From: Helopsaltes ochotensis
Taxonomy: Eukaryota; Chordata; Aves; Passeriformes; Locustellidae
DNA: 64,000 nucleotides
Reading direction: 5' to 3'
Assembly (NCBI GenBank): GCA_013400155.1
Contig: VXBM01000058.1
Location: 1,845,816-1,909,815 of the forward strand
Part shown: one piece after another, positions 14,201 through 27,600 of the stretch
Numbering within the stretch: position 1 is the stretch's first letter
Layout: each line of letters opens with the position of its first letter
The notes under the pieces: generated by a model
Told to the model about the DNA's origin: nothing
The model's input: the letters and a program-made list of their open reading frames with translations, nothing else
Database searches by the model: none
Position numbers and translations under genes: made by a program

Positions 14201-17200
14201 GTCTCCCAGAAGCTGTCCTAGTGTACTTCTTTAGGGTTTTTAGCATTTAAAACAGTTGCCAAATTACGCACTATGAAAATTATTTCAGAGAATGTAATGC
14301 TTTCTATTCCTCTATTGAAGAGGAGCTGAGGGGGAAAAAAAAAGAAAAAACTTGCATAAAAAAGCCTGGAAAGATAAGTGTTGCTCTCATGTTCTGACTT
14401 CACTGGCCTACTGAGCCACCTTCAGATTCAAGCATCAGACCTCAAGAGGGAGCCCATAAGTACTCTACTGGCTTACTTTGTCCTTCACATTTGGTGAAGG
14501 ACATTTCTCATTTTAGGGCCACACATCACTAATCTTAATTGTAGTTCTTTTCCCCGTGTCTAATTTTCACATGTTAAATCCACCACAGTGCTACTGAGTA
14601 ACGCCTGCCGTTGTCTGAAGAGCTTTGGAAAAGCAGAGCCTGATCTGGAGCTGATTTATACTCCTACACACTCAGAATTAGTCAGAGACTGAGAACATAC
14701 TTCTGTAGTTCTTAGACATCAGAAATGGAACAAGGGAGAAGCATTTTGAGGTTAGTGTGAGAGGACAGCTCAGCAGACAGAGGACACGGGCGCTTCCTTC
14801 CAGTGATCCTTACCAGCACTACTTTTCCCTGACTCTTGGGTGTGTCAAGAGAAGGGCGCTCAGCATTTCCCACAGTCCCACCTCAGCAGCTCCAGAGCTA
14901 ATGCTGACACCCTGTTACTTCCCAGTCCCCTGGCATGGATCAGACCTTGCTGCCAGCCCAGCAGTGATTTCCCAGGGGAGCCTGATGTGACAGCTCTGCT
15001 ATTAATGGTGTTTGGTTTAGCCCACACACTGACTCCTTTCAAGATGCATCACACAACCTTATTCCATTTCTGAACACTGCCTTCACAGAGCCAAAGCCAG
15101 CAGCCTGCACCTGTCTGAGGGGTTGTATTAAGGAGCCTGTCTGGCATTGTGTTAAGTCTGGATGGCAGATAAATTGTACAGAAACACAGAGGAAATGGTT
15201 CAGGGACCACGTGCTCCAAGGGGAGAGCACATGTACCTACAGCTGCAGAATTGCTGTGGGTCAGGAAGGCAGCCAAGGGGTGGCCGGGCATGCTTGAATT
15301 GTCCTGCCCTTCCCACATTACTTCCATGCCCTGCCACCTGCTTCTGTCTGAGCCTGAGCTGTTCTTTGCTGGTTTTGGTCCCGATAACCAAGTCAGAGCA
15401 AACAAGTTATTTCCCTGTTTGGATCTCCAGGTGTCTGTTCTGCACAGAATGGTCTGGAGGATGGAAATCTCCTGAAGGATAACAATCTGGGAGCAGAAGT
15501 TCATTAGGCTGTGGATGGCTTGGGTAAGGACATCTAGGAGAGAGAGTTATGAAATACTGTGTTCGTTCTGGGGAGTGGGAACCTCTCCATGATATTCTCT
15601 AAAGGAAAGATTGTGCTTTAATTTAACACTGGCAGAAGAAGATGGATTATCTGAATACTTGGAGGAAATTGTGTGAGGAGATGAGTTAAGAGCTATTAAT
15701 CAACAAGGACTGCTAAATTGAAACAAATGCAATCCAATATACTTCAGACTGTCCTGGGCACCAGAACACTTACACAGATTGGGATCACAAGAAAATAATT
15801 TATGCTGGAGAAGTTTCAACCCAGGAGGAAATTATAAGCATATGTTTTGGGGCAGCTGTAACCTAGAGCATTGTGGAATATGATTCTTAGTAATTAATAT
15901 TGCATAAGCAAGAACACCAGCATCTGAAGTGCTATCTATAGTATATTAGCAAATTACTCTTAGTAATAGGAGTACTCCTAGATAACAGAGGAGTCCCAGC
16001 CTTATGCTGGCAAATTGGTTATTGGATCAGAGAGTGTCCTGCTGATTAGACAAAATGGCTGAATAGAAATAGAATAGACAATGTATTGTATAGATGGAAA
16101 ATACATTGGAAGAATGTTAAACATATGGAAAGCATTTAAGACTCTGAAGGGGGAAAATGGCTGGATGAAATCCGAAGAAATGTACTCTGTGAGACATGGG
16201 TTTTGAAGCTAAAGAGAAACCTTGAAGATCATGGTTCATGCTTTTGTTCTTCCTTTCTTCACTTCCTTATAAAATGCCTACTCTAATGGGAAGCCACAGG
16301 TCACAGCCAGGCACAGAGCAGTGCCAGCCCACAGTTGCAGTCTCTCCCTTCCCATTTCTGAAGCAGTACCACTTCTCTTTCCCTCCCTGTGCCCCCCTGC
16401 CCCCAGCTCTGCTTTCCCAGTCAGTGTGATTTGCGTGTTCTGCTAGCACAATTATACAGTACTTGGACTTCTTCTGAAGAGCTGAGAGAGGGATAGAATT
16501 GAAGTTTGGAAGTAAGTAGAACTTTAAGTCTGTCATAGAAACAATGCTTACAAATGGTTCATGGGAGGCAAAATGTCCTGGAAATGCAGAACTTGTGGGT
16601 AGAGTGTTGATGATGGCTTACACCTGCATTAAGAACATGCAGAAAATCTGGCACAGAAGATGATGTAGGCATTTTTCTAGGCCACTGACTCTAGATGGCT
16701 GATCTAATGTTTGCCTTTCTAAAAAGGCAGTTGTGATACTGCAGACCCTTATTTCTTTCCCATTTTATCTCTGGAAAACAGCACATGAAGTAGTTTAAAA
16801 GCTCTGTCTGTTTGGGGGCTGCTCTGAGCTGGTGGGCTTTCCTGTAGAGCCTCCTAACCATCAGCTGTGTCTGATCACTGCAGCAATTTAAAACTGGATT
16901 TGCCACCCAGCATGAAGCCAGGTGGAATTCGGGTGATATAGGTGCAGAGTTGTGATCCTGTAAACCCCACCAAGCTGCTGCCACAGCATCTGAGCAACAC
17001 AATTCAGTAATGGGTCTGGTTATAAATTGCACATGGAGTGCATTGGGCGAGGCTCTGTTGTGGCTGTTTGTTTCCATACACATTGCTTAAGCAAAAGGTG
17101 TTCGGGAATCCCTTGCCCTAAATCATCCTTTTTAACCATTTTGGTGTTTTGAATTGGGATTGGTTGTGTAGAAAACAATGGATTGGAAAAGTTTTTCCCT

Positions 17201-20200
17201 TTTTTGAGAGATTTCAAACCCATGTTTCCCATTCCTTTGGCTATGCTGTCAGCAGCAGGAACTGCTCTGTGTCTGGCTGAAGCAATACCTTTTTACAAAA
17301 CCAATTCAGCTCTCTGGAAATACACAAGGCAACAGGCAACAAAAAGAATTGACATATCATTGCATTTTGGCATTATGCAAGAATGCTGAAGTATTGTATG
17401 TCAAATAGTACAGCTACTTTTTAAACTGGATTTCTGATCTAGTCCAAAGTAATTCACTATTGTTTTTGCAATAAAAATCCATACCAGGGCTGAAACCCAA
17501 ACAAAGTTTCCTGCCTTCAAGTCTTCCCTTAGTACTCGAAAGTACTGTATTCTGATATTGATCTTTTTGGAAAGTAATTTCCTGCTTCTCTTTTCATGGA
17601 AATCTATGTTTAGAGGACATGCCCCACTGAAGAATGAGATGCATTTGTTTTGTACCTTGCTAATGTTATTTTCTCACTTAAATACTGGTGTTTCTGTTGC
17701 ATGAATGTGCATGTGACATTTGTGCTTATGTCCACTTCAGAGAAAGTTTGAAAACATCAGACGAAAAGCTGAGAAGGTAATTTGTTATATCCATAGGTTG
17801 GGCAACAAATTTAAATATGATAATAAAATACAGAGGGTTAAGTATAGACTAAATTCAGTCATTGTATACAATGTATAATTGTAAGCAAATAGACTGGGAG
17901 GAAGTTGGATACTGTATTAATATTGGTATTTCATACAATTGCAATACATTTCATTAATACTGGTAATTCATACAAACCTAGACATATCACAGTCTGACCA
18001 GGAAGATGATGTCAACAAGACTAATTTACCCAACAATATGCTGAGTTGAATGAGAAATGAAGAATTGCAGAACATTCCAAATTCTTATTGGTCTGAATTT
18101 TTCTTTCTGATTTTAAAATAGAAGAGTTGTAAAGTTTTAAATGTATGATACTTCTATTTAAAAAGCTTTCACTGGGAAAATCTCCTAAACTTTTATTTAT
18201 TTATATATTGAATTTATTTTATTTGTGTACTACTTTAATCTCCAATGTTCATGTTGCCCGCAGGACAGCTCTTGAGTATTGCTGTCCTATATACACACAA
18301 AGACAATGTGTGTGGGAGGGGGTTATATTTTTACACTGACTTAAAATCCCTGATCTCCCAGAACTCACGTACAGGAATAACTTAATATTGCAGCACAGGA
18401 ACATTCTAGATAATTGTTTTAGCACCATAGCACATGATAAACACTGATGTCTACCTCTGCACGCTTGGTGCAGTGTTCTGACACAGTAATAGTGCAGGAA
18501 AATAGAATCATATGGTAGAAAATATTTGGGCAACAGACTCCATTCTCTTGATGGTGCAGTGCAGGATCTCATCCCTGCATTTAATTTTTGTACTTTATAT
18601 CATTCCATCATCATTCTGAATTTTCTGTTAATAGAAGTTGTCTTCCTCCAGGCCTTTTGGTGTCCTATTGCACTCATCCCTGAACAGAATCTTTTTTGGT
18701 TTATATGTCTTGGAAATATTCAACCAGCATATTAAACCCCACTGTTTTCCAGACACAGAAATATCAAATCTCTAGAAATCTGAATAACTGTGAACTGAAA
18801 GCATTGTTATGATCTATGCTTTAGCTCTTGAGCAACTGGGCTGTGCTATTCCCACTCACGGACAAATATTGTGCTAACTACAAACTAGAAAAAAGTGCAT
18901 GCAGTGCTCTCAATAGGTGACATGCCTAATATTCCTTGTAAAAATAGAAAGACTTTGACCTTAACAATAACAAACTTGTGTTGTTAGTTCCTTGATTCTA
19001 TTCCTTACAAGAGTTCTACAGAAATCATTGAGTGTGTTGCTTATATAACTACTTTAACTACTTGGGATATGTACATCACTGATTAGTTGTTTCTGCGTGT
19101 TTTACTGCTTTGAACCTGTGCCTAACTCTCTTCTCCCCACCAGGCTTCTGCTTCCACTCTGGATCTTTAACCTGTATTTTCACTCAGCAAATGACAAAAT
19201 TCAGCACAGCATAAAAAAAGTGTCACTCACTGACTATGGGACTTAACACCATTTGAAGTTGAAATATCTGACTGCTACTTCATTAAATTTCAAAATTCAA
19301 AAGACTTTGACACTGCTGGTCTCCTGCTTCTGTCTAATTGTGTACCAGTGTCCCAAGTCATCACATTTTGGCTTCTTGAAATCCCCCACAGTGTCTCACT
19401 TTAGTAAGTATTAAGTACCAGTGCACAAAAGTAATTCTTAGCCCTTTTTAGGATTCCCAGTCTGCATCTTTCTGACTTACTCATCTACAGAGCAGAGTCT
19501 GATACTTTCCAGGTCTGCCTGACAGATTGGGGCAGGGATCATGTGGAGAACATCCCACAGCAGTGAAGAGAAATAGCATGCACGCCTTATCCAGCAGCTC
19601 CATGGCTAGGGCACGCATCTGAAATGCTGGAAATCCCAGATCAGCTTTCTATTTAGGTGAGTTAATCTGAATCCCTCTCTCCCAGGATAAAGGCCTAATC
19701 AACGTCTATGGGGTTGAGGTATTCAGCCCACAGACCAGAGCGTCTGCAGTGCAGAAAGACATCACAGACACTCTACTGCACCTTTCCAGTTTTCCTGAGG
19801 ATTCTTCTGTCCCTTATCACTGTGTGACCTTGTGTCTGTCTCTCAAAATCAGCAGGGCACTGGAGTTACACTTGGACATGGTCACAGGCTGGTCAGAGTA
19901 CATGGGAAATTTGAAAGTAAATGGCCTCACATCTCTCTATTTTCCTGCTGCAACAAAAAGCTGGAATAGTGCTGCCTTTTACATGTGCACAGCAATCAAA
20001 TAAGGATTGAGACAGAGAGGGCATGAAAAACTAGAAGTACTGGCAATTACCCAAAAAAGGAGAAGCATATAAATCTGTGGGGGGGATTTGCATCTTGTTT
20101 ATTCTCTGTGCACTGTGTAGCCCAAATTGCCTTAGCAATAGATATGTCAAAGCATTTGCATTCAGGCAGTAAAATTTTCTTCTTTGACAGACCAGCTGAC

Positions 20201-23200
20201 CTTCCAGAGCAGTGTTGTGCTATATCAGATACGTGGCACGCTGAGAACACATCCTCACATGACATTCTCATAAACAGACTAAGGCAGCAGAATCTAGATG
20301 AAATCATCATTAGCTGAGTACACGACCAGCTGAAAACTGTCCAAAGGTCAGGTGTCAATTGGTTTGTTAAAACAGAAGGAAATTTCAAGAGAAAGCTGTC
20401 CTCAGCTGAACTGTAATACATCTCTTTGCTACTGACATGAGTAGAAAAAAGATGGTCTATTAACATTTGTAGATGATGCTATGCAGGGAAGGATTGCAGT
20501 ACTTTGATGTAGAAAACCAGAATATTCAGACATTTAATAAATGGTCTAAAATTCACCACTTGACATTCAGTCCAGGTCCAAAGCATTGCATTTCAGAGAA
20601 ATTGGGTATTCAAATATGAAGCAGGAGAGTAATCAGCCTAGCAGCAGAAAAATGCAGGGGTGTCTGACACCTCAATTGGAGCACCAAGATGATGATGTTA
20701 CTGTGAAGGTAGATCTCTCAGTGATGAGAAAAACTGGAGTTTAGTCCAAGAAGACTGGACTAAAGAAGGCAAAGGATATGTGGAGGAAAGGGACATAACA
20801 CCCTGGAGATATCTTTGGCCCTTCCTCCAAAAACAGAGGTAAACTTTCATGACCCCTATTACCTTATATGTCTTTTCTACATAAAGGCTCCCTTACCTAA
20901 TCTGAGGCAAGTTGAGGTAAAAAGAAAGAATATAAAATGGAATAAGTAATGACAAGTGAATTGGGCTTTTAGGATTAATGGATTAATAATAATCTTTCTT
21001 GTTTAATCATCTAATGTAACTTTCACTATAGGTGGGAAACCATTTACAGGGACAGAGCTTATCTCCCACCTGTGACTAATCAGCTGGCAGAAACTCAAGT
21101 GTCACCCCCCCAAGTGAAATCTCTTACCCAAGTGGGTAGGGATAGAGCTTTAAAGAGGGACTTTACACTGTGCATCTATGGGGAGGGAATGACTAATATC
21201 CGCACTTTTGTTTATGGCGTGTGTTATGTCTGATCTGCATGCATCATTCCACTTCTGTGGAAATGTAAGGTGATGAGAAGGTGAGCCTAGAAATTTTAAA
21301 TTGTTGAGGTCCACATAAAACAACATTTAAGGACACAGTCAGGGACTCCCTGCATGTTAAACTTGGAATTCAGGGAACTATAATTATTAATGTGCCATTA
21401 GTCATAAATAAATATTAAATAGTCATAAAAGCAATCCTGATGTTAGCCCCTGATGTTTTTGTTATTATCTCTCAAAAGAGCTATTAAGTATCACAAATCT
21501 TCTGGCTGAGCAGGGAAGAGATGTCTTATTCAAAAGCTGAAGAGATGGCCTTAAGGAAGATGAAGCAGCTCAGAAAAGAGAGCAGTAGTCTAATTGTGAT
21601 GGGCCCAGAGCTGCAGCCAAAGTCACCTGGACAGCTTATCATGTAGGCAGATGCTGAGGCTAGAGACTGATTTTTAGGTCTTGATATCTGGCTACTGAGC
21701 CCACTGCTCTAGGAGAAATACACACACAGTAACTGCCTTTGGGAATCTGCAGTATCAAGTCCCAGGCAGTGCACTAATGCAGCTTGTAATACTTGCATTT
21801 TCTGGTGTTTTCAGTTATGTTTTACATGTGACACGTTTCAAGTTGCATCTCTTTTCAGCATTCTGAATGTAGTTTTCTTTTTAAGAACCATTGCTTATGA
21901 AAATGGCACCTTCTCTGAACTCTACCTGCTGCTTATAGCACCAAAGCATTTCCAGTTTTCCTGTCCCACCAACTCTCCAAATGTGGGTAGAAGAATTTCT
22001 GTTTGCTTGTCTCTGATCCCCTCATGACTCAAGTAGTTTGTTGCCTTATAAACTAATGAGAGATAGTGGGATCTGTGGGGCCTGGATGCTACAGGGACCT
22101 GTCACATCATGGTAGCAGTAAGTAAGTTTAAAAAACCGGGTGGTTTGCTATCACAGTATGTTGAAGGCAAAAGTTGGACCAAGAATAGCCTACATGACTG
22201 TTTCCACTGTAGGAGGTAGCAGGGAGGGAAGGCCTTTTAAACTTAATTTTCTGCACCTGAGGAATTGAATGACTCTGTGCTCCACTGCACAGATGGTAAA
22301 GTAAGAGGTATCATATAGAAAAAAGGAGGTGGTAATTACTGTAAAAATCTTCCCTTGAATTTAATATAGGCATCTTTCCCCTTTGCCACATTAATTAGTC
22401 TATGGAAGTTGAATGAGAATACATGTGAACACTTCAGGAGAGAGTTTTTCTCTCATGTTAAAGATGTACTTCAGTAGTAAGTTAGTTGGAATCGTCTTGC
22501 TTATGCAGGGGAGATTGTCAGAGTCCAGTCCTAAAATTAGTGGATTTAGTCCCACAGACTTTAATGAGATTTGGTCAGTCTCAATAACATGATGTATTGT
22601 TACTATCAAGTAAAAGCCAGACTCTGATAACAGCTTCAGAGTACAGTTGCAGGCCAGTTTTTAACACTCTTCTCCAGTTACATTAGGTATATAGAGTTAC
22701 CCTAAGCAGAGTAACTTATTATTCCATCTTGTTGAATGTGTTTATTTATGAGTACAGAAAGAGGAGAGATGTCTTGGCACCTGTCATTGTTACAGGCAGA
22801 ATTATTTTACATTGACTGATGCTGGCAAAAGTTCCTGTTCACGTTTTCAGTTGGTCTCCATGGGTAGCTCTCTCCATCAGATGTTATGTAGCTATGGTGC
22901 CCATCTGTGCTCTCATTTTATAACAAATCACTTTCTACTATTTTATTAGTATTTTTGTACTCTGTTACTGTATTATAATTTCTATTTATAGATTTTGTGA
23001 TGCACTCCAAAGATTCAGGAAATCCATCAGAAAGAAGACATTTGATTCTCCAGTGTGGAATGTGCTCATACAACCTGCTGCTTTCATTTATCCTTTAAGT
23101 TACAATCTGAGCATGACCTCAAATTGACTTGTTGCTCGATAGGTGAAAAGGATTTTTGTTTAAAATACAATTATTTTTAATTTATTGTGTCTAAATTTAA

Positions 23201-24624
23201 ATTAAAAGTAAACCTATTGCCATTCTAGTATTGCTAGAAATTGCCATTTGTAAATGTCAAGTGACTGCTCGAGGGATAACAAACTTTATGTGGTGCAAGC
23301 AAATTGGACCCAGCGGCAACTCATAGTCACAGGAACTAGATTAAACTCTGGATTTTCACTTACATAAATTGGTTACAAACAGCTGCTAAGCAAAGAGTTT
23401 ATACTTCAGGGATGACATTTTCCCCTTTCTACTGCCAATGCATCCCTGTGAGCTGTTGAGGGTATTTAGTATTTTACCTGTTTGTGACTGAATAGGGCAG
23501 AGGGAAGTTCCCCTATCTCCTTTTTCTTATTCCACAAGTTCCCTTGTAAGTGAAGAAGAAAGCAGCAAATTTTAGCAAAACCAAACCTCTAGAGAGTAAA
23601 TTTCAGAATTCTTGTTTGCATTTTTTTTCTGACACATGTTTATGGTGTAGCATAAACCCTTCTGACTCAGAAGTGGGAGTGGGCCCAAGAGTCTTCTAAC
23701 TTGGAAAACTCAAGGCTCTGGATGTTATAGAGAGCCAGATTACATCAATCTGAGTGTTTTCCACAACTCAATCAGCTCTGGCAATAGTGTTCTTGCAGTG
23801 TCCAGATGATTTCAGAGGGGTTGTGGGAGACATCTTAAATCTTTCTGCATTTTAGTGGCAAAGAGAGTGAGAAGATTCAGTCTCACCGTGAGCATTTGTG
23901 CATGAAGTGAAACCAAAAGGGATTTCAATTGCTTTGTGTGAGAGGTAAAAGTAGAAATAGAGAACAAAATTTACCCCAAAGCCACATGATGTGACCACGT
24001 TTCCACTTCAAGGAGCAGGCTTTAGGAGCCAGCGTGTGAGTGTTTGTGGTAGGGACAAGATTGCACAGGGCTGCTGCTGTGGCTCCTACTCACTTTTCCA
24101 GCACAGCAGTAGAGCAAGAGTCTAAGAGGCAGCAGAGGAAAGGCCTCTGCTTTTCCTGTGACATTTGAGGACAATTCCTCCCCCTGTGCAGGCAGAGGGG
24201 TGGGAGGAAGGCAACGATAAGGGCAGAGGCCACTCACTGATGTTCCTGGCTGTATTTAGGGATGTGCAAGCTGGTGGATGCATTTCCTGAACCTCTTCCA
24301 CATGCTGAGTGCTCTGACTACAGACTCCAGCATCTGTTCTTTTTTTTTTGTTCTCAAATGGAGCAAGAAAGAAAAGCAAGTTCTTTCCTCCCAAAGGAAA
24401 GTACTGAAAAATGTCCAGTACATTTATCCTATTCACATGCAGAATTTCCAGTCTCCAGCAGCTGCTTCCCACCCTGGCAGGAGTACATTGCTATAGGCAT
24501 GTTGCTGCACCCCAACAAACCACCAAAAGAAAGGGGCAGTAGTAGGTTCAGCCTTTACTTCCTCTTGATTTAAACTGGACCTGTACTCTTTGGAAATCTG
24601 TGTCTACCTTTATAAAAATTACTG

Positions 24625-24658
24625 GAATATATATTATATGTATATAATGTATATATTT
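24625..24658. repeat. Short TA-rich simple repeat
   Basis: About 34 bases made almost wholly of alternating T and A (tatat/atgtata units). It is imperfect, low complexity and has no coding potential. Confidence 0.7.
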
Positions 24659-27600
24659 CTGTTGCCTGCTTTGTTCTTGGTTATGGTTATGTCTTCCTTT
24701 TCCAAGGAGTTGACTCTTTGTGTATATGCAGTACCCCAAGAGTTTTAAGAAGTAAAGTCAGGTTGGCTGGTTTTGCTGTTTATTGTTTTATACCATAGAT
24801 CTTATCGTCTATGTGCTCTGCATCCTCATGAAGGAAAAAAAAAATTGTGCAACGTCTGCTTTTAAAAAAGGAGAATTTGACAAAGCATCCCGATTTCACC
24901 CAAGAGGATTATCCATTAAATTATGGTTGCATTCAGTTCTCACCCCAGTTCTTTTCCATTGGGAATTTTTACCTGTGAGGTAGCAGGCCAAATGCATTTT
25001 AAAATTAAATTTAGAGGTCACAAGACCCATCCTATTAATCATTTCAAGCAGTAGAAAAATCAAGCAGACTATGTGGAAAAGAAAAAAGAGGCTCCTGGAA
25101 TGCAATCCTCAATGCCAAGTACACTTTGCATAGAGTATCATGGAAAAACAGCATTTAAAAATGGAAAGGTCAGGATCTTGACCTGGTTGACTTCCACAAA
25201 TGGTAAAATATGCTTACTGTGAAAGAAGAGTATGTGCTATGGAGGTATGGGACATGAAAGTGAGAATTAAAAGCATGAAGACAATTAATCTTGCCTTTAT
25301 GTCATCTATAAGTACAGTGAAAAATGTGCAGGTGGAGCACTTACTAGAAGTTTCAAGTTGCTCTGAATATTCCTAAATTAAGGCTGTGATCACAGAGAAT
25401 TACCTTAAGCTTCTGTTATTTTATATTTAAATTTTCTGCCAATTTTTCATACTAAAGAGGTGATTCTAATGATGCGCACTTGTCAAGTGCTGCATGGAAC
25501 AGAGAATTTCTGCTTTAAAAGGGAAAAGGCTGCTTGAGCTGTAGTTTAATTTGTGTGATTATGTGCACTTTCACCACAGAAAATATGACAGAGATCTGGT
25601 TTTTGTGACAATGGACCTCTGTCTATTTACAAGAGGGTTGGTGTCACAATTAAATCATGCATGACACTGCATCAGTCATACCAAATGGAGCCTTTCAGCA
25701 ATGTATGTTTAATGTAATTGATAATGGAGTCATTTTTTGAAATTGAGAACATATCAATCATCCCGTGATTAAGACAAACTTGAAATTGATTTGATGTGAT
25801 TTTCCTTGCAGCTTCCATGTTAGAATTTTATGAGAATTTCCAAAATTAATCTGATAACTCAGTGGAGAGGGGATGTGAAGACTGAATCTTGGAAGGGCTG
25901 CAGTGCTTAGTGCTGCCATGCTTGAAAATTCAGAACAGCTTTGCAGAGAGAAAGGTTTCAACACCAAACTTGTTATTTTCTGCACACTTAAGAAAAGCAC
26001 TCTGTATTTAACGATGTCTGTAGTCCTGTGAGTGCCTGAGCACTTACAGGATGAGTGTCTTGTGAGTCACTGAGTAATGCTTCTGCTCCATAAAGGTGCT
26101 TAAACCCATGTGTGAATCTTCTCCGAAGAGGCTAATACAGCTGACACAAATTCAAGGGTTTGCATTTGCACAGCTGAAGTGAAAAGAACTTTTTTTTTAA
26201 ACGCTCCAGTTAGATATGTATAATACTGGTCTGAATGCAGTGTTTGAATGCTTTATGAACAGCATTGCTCTTGCACCTACGTGTGCAAAAGCAGCACACA
26301 TAGTAAAGAGGAATGTATTGAAAGTGTTTATTGGGAGAATGATTAATGTGAATTATATAGCTGACCAGAAAATGGAATACAATATATACATGGAAATTTT
26401 TGTGAAACTCCAGCTCTGAATGAGACTAATAAACAACTTAAAATTACCACTGTCAAATTAGTATTAATTATTCTTGTTCTTACAAATATTTAAGTATAGC
26501 CTTGTTACTCATTTGGACCTTGTGTACTAAACATTTGAGCCCCTTTATACTACACCCGTGGTGAGGATATAGTTTTTCCCATCTTCTAGAGGAAAGCCGG
26601 ATAGAGAAGATAAATTCTCAGAATAGGAATCAACCCAGATTATTGCCTTAACCATTAGGTGGTTCCCTCTCAAGTTTAAAACCATGCTAATATCACCACA
26701 TAAAAACTGTCAGCAAATGTTATGCCTATTCATGATGCAAAGACACATGACCCTAAAGAAACTGGCTTGGATGAATAAATGCTTCTTGTACTATTAAATG
26801 TAAGGGATGGGAGAGGAGCTTATCTCTAGAGTTCAAAGCATGAATGAATTCAGATCCACAAGAGATACTGGATTTTTCTGGCTGCATATGTGATTGCATG
26901 CCCTGGTCAGAGGTAACTTTAAATATGTATACATCCTTTTTTTCATTTGAGTTGTGTACTTGAATACTTTGCCTGCCTTTAAATATAGAGGATTTTTTTT
27001 AAGCCTGCAGTGTTCTATTCTTCTTAACTTCTTACACTAGAAGGACTAGAATTCTGCCCTGGCATTGTAACTAAATATGAGGTCAGATTTGGTATTCCAT
27101 TATTAAGGAAAGACATTCTGACCTTGCTGAACATGTAAAATAATGACATAGGCTGGCTTCTACAACCAGTGTGTTTTCTAGTAGTAAGAATTTATAAAAA
27201 GGACTGTTTGCCCAGTGTTTGAGATTTACACTTAACTACCAACTTGATCCTGATTCCTTAAAGACACACATGTGTTAATTGATTAAAGAAAACTGCAATC
27301 TGTCAGTTGTAGCTCCTCAGTGATGAGCCTATATCCTCACAAATCTAGCAGAAATAGCTAAATTTACATGCATTCACAGAGTAGGTCATAGCATGAAGCT
27401 TGAAATATTTCGAGCCACCTCGTGACCCTCTTACCTGCCTGCTAGAACAGCTCTAGTGATGCCAACGATGTTTCTACTCAGGCAGCTACACCCAACCTGG
27501 GCCCTTAGAAAAAGGGTAGATGAAGGCCTGGAAACTTGTTTCTCTTAATATCCTTTATGCTATAAGCCTGTTTTTACAGAGTGTAACCTTTGCAGCAAAG

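Noticed and set aside
15049..15504. Overlapping frames of 151 (-), 106 (+) and 74 (+) codons
   Set aside because: Several frames open at once in one GC-richer block is typical of noncoding DNA with few stops. None shows a recognisable product.
18495..18580. Possible CR1 3' end ('tagaatcatatgg' followed by 'tttgggcaac')
   Set aside because: Only a dozen bases match the usual CR1 end and the following sequence does not continue the pattern, so it could be chance.
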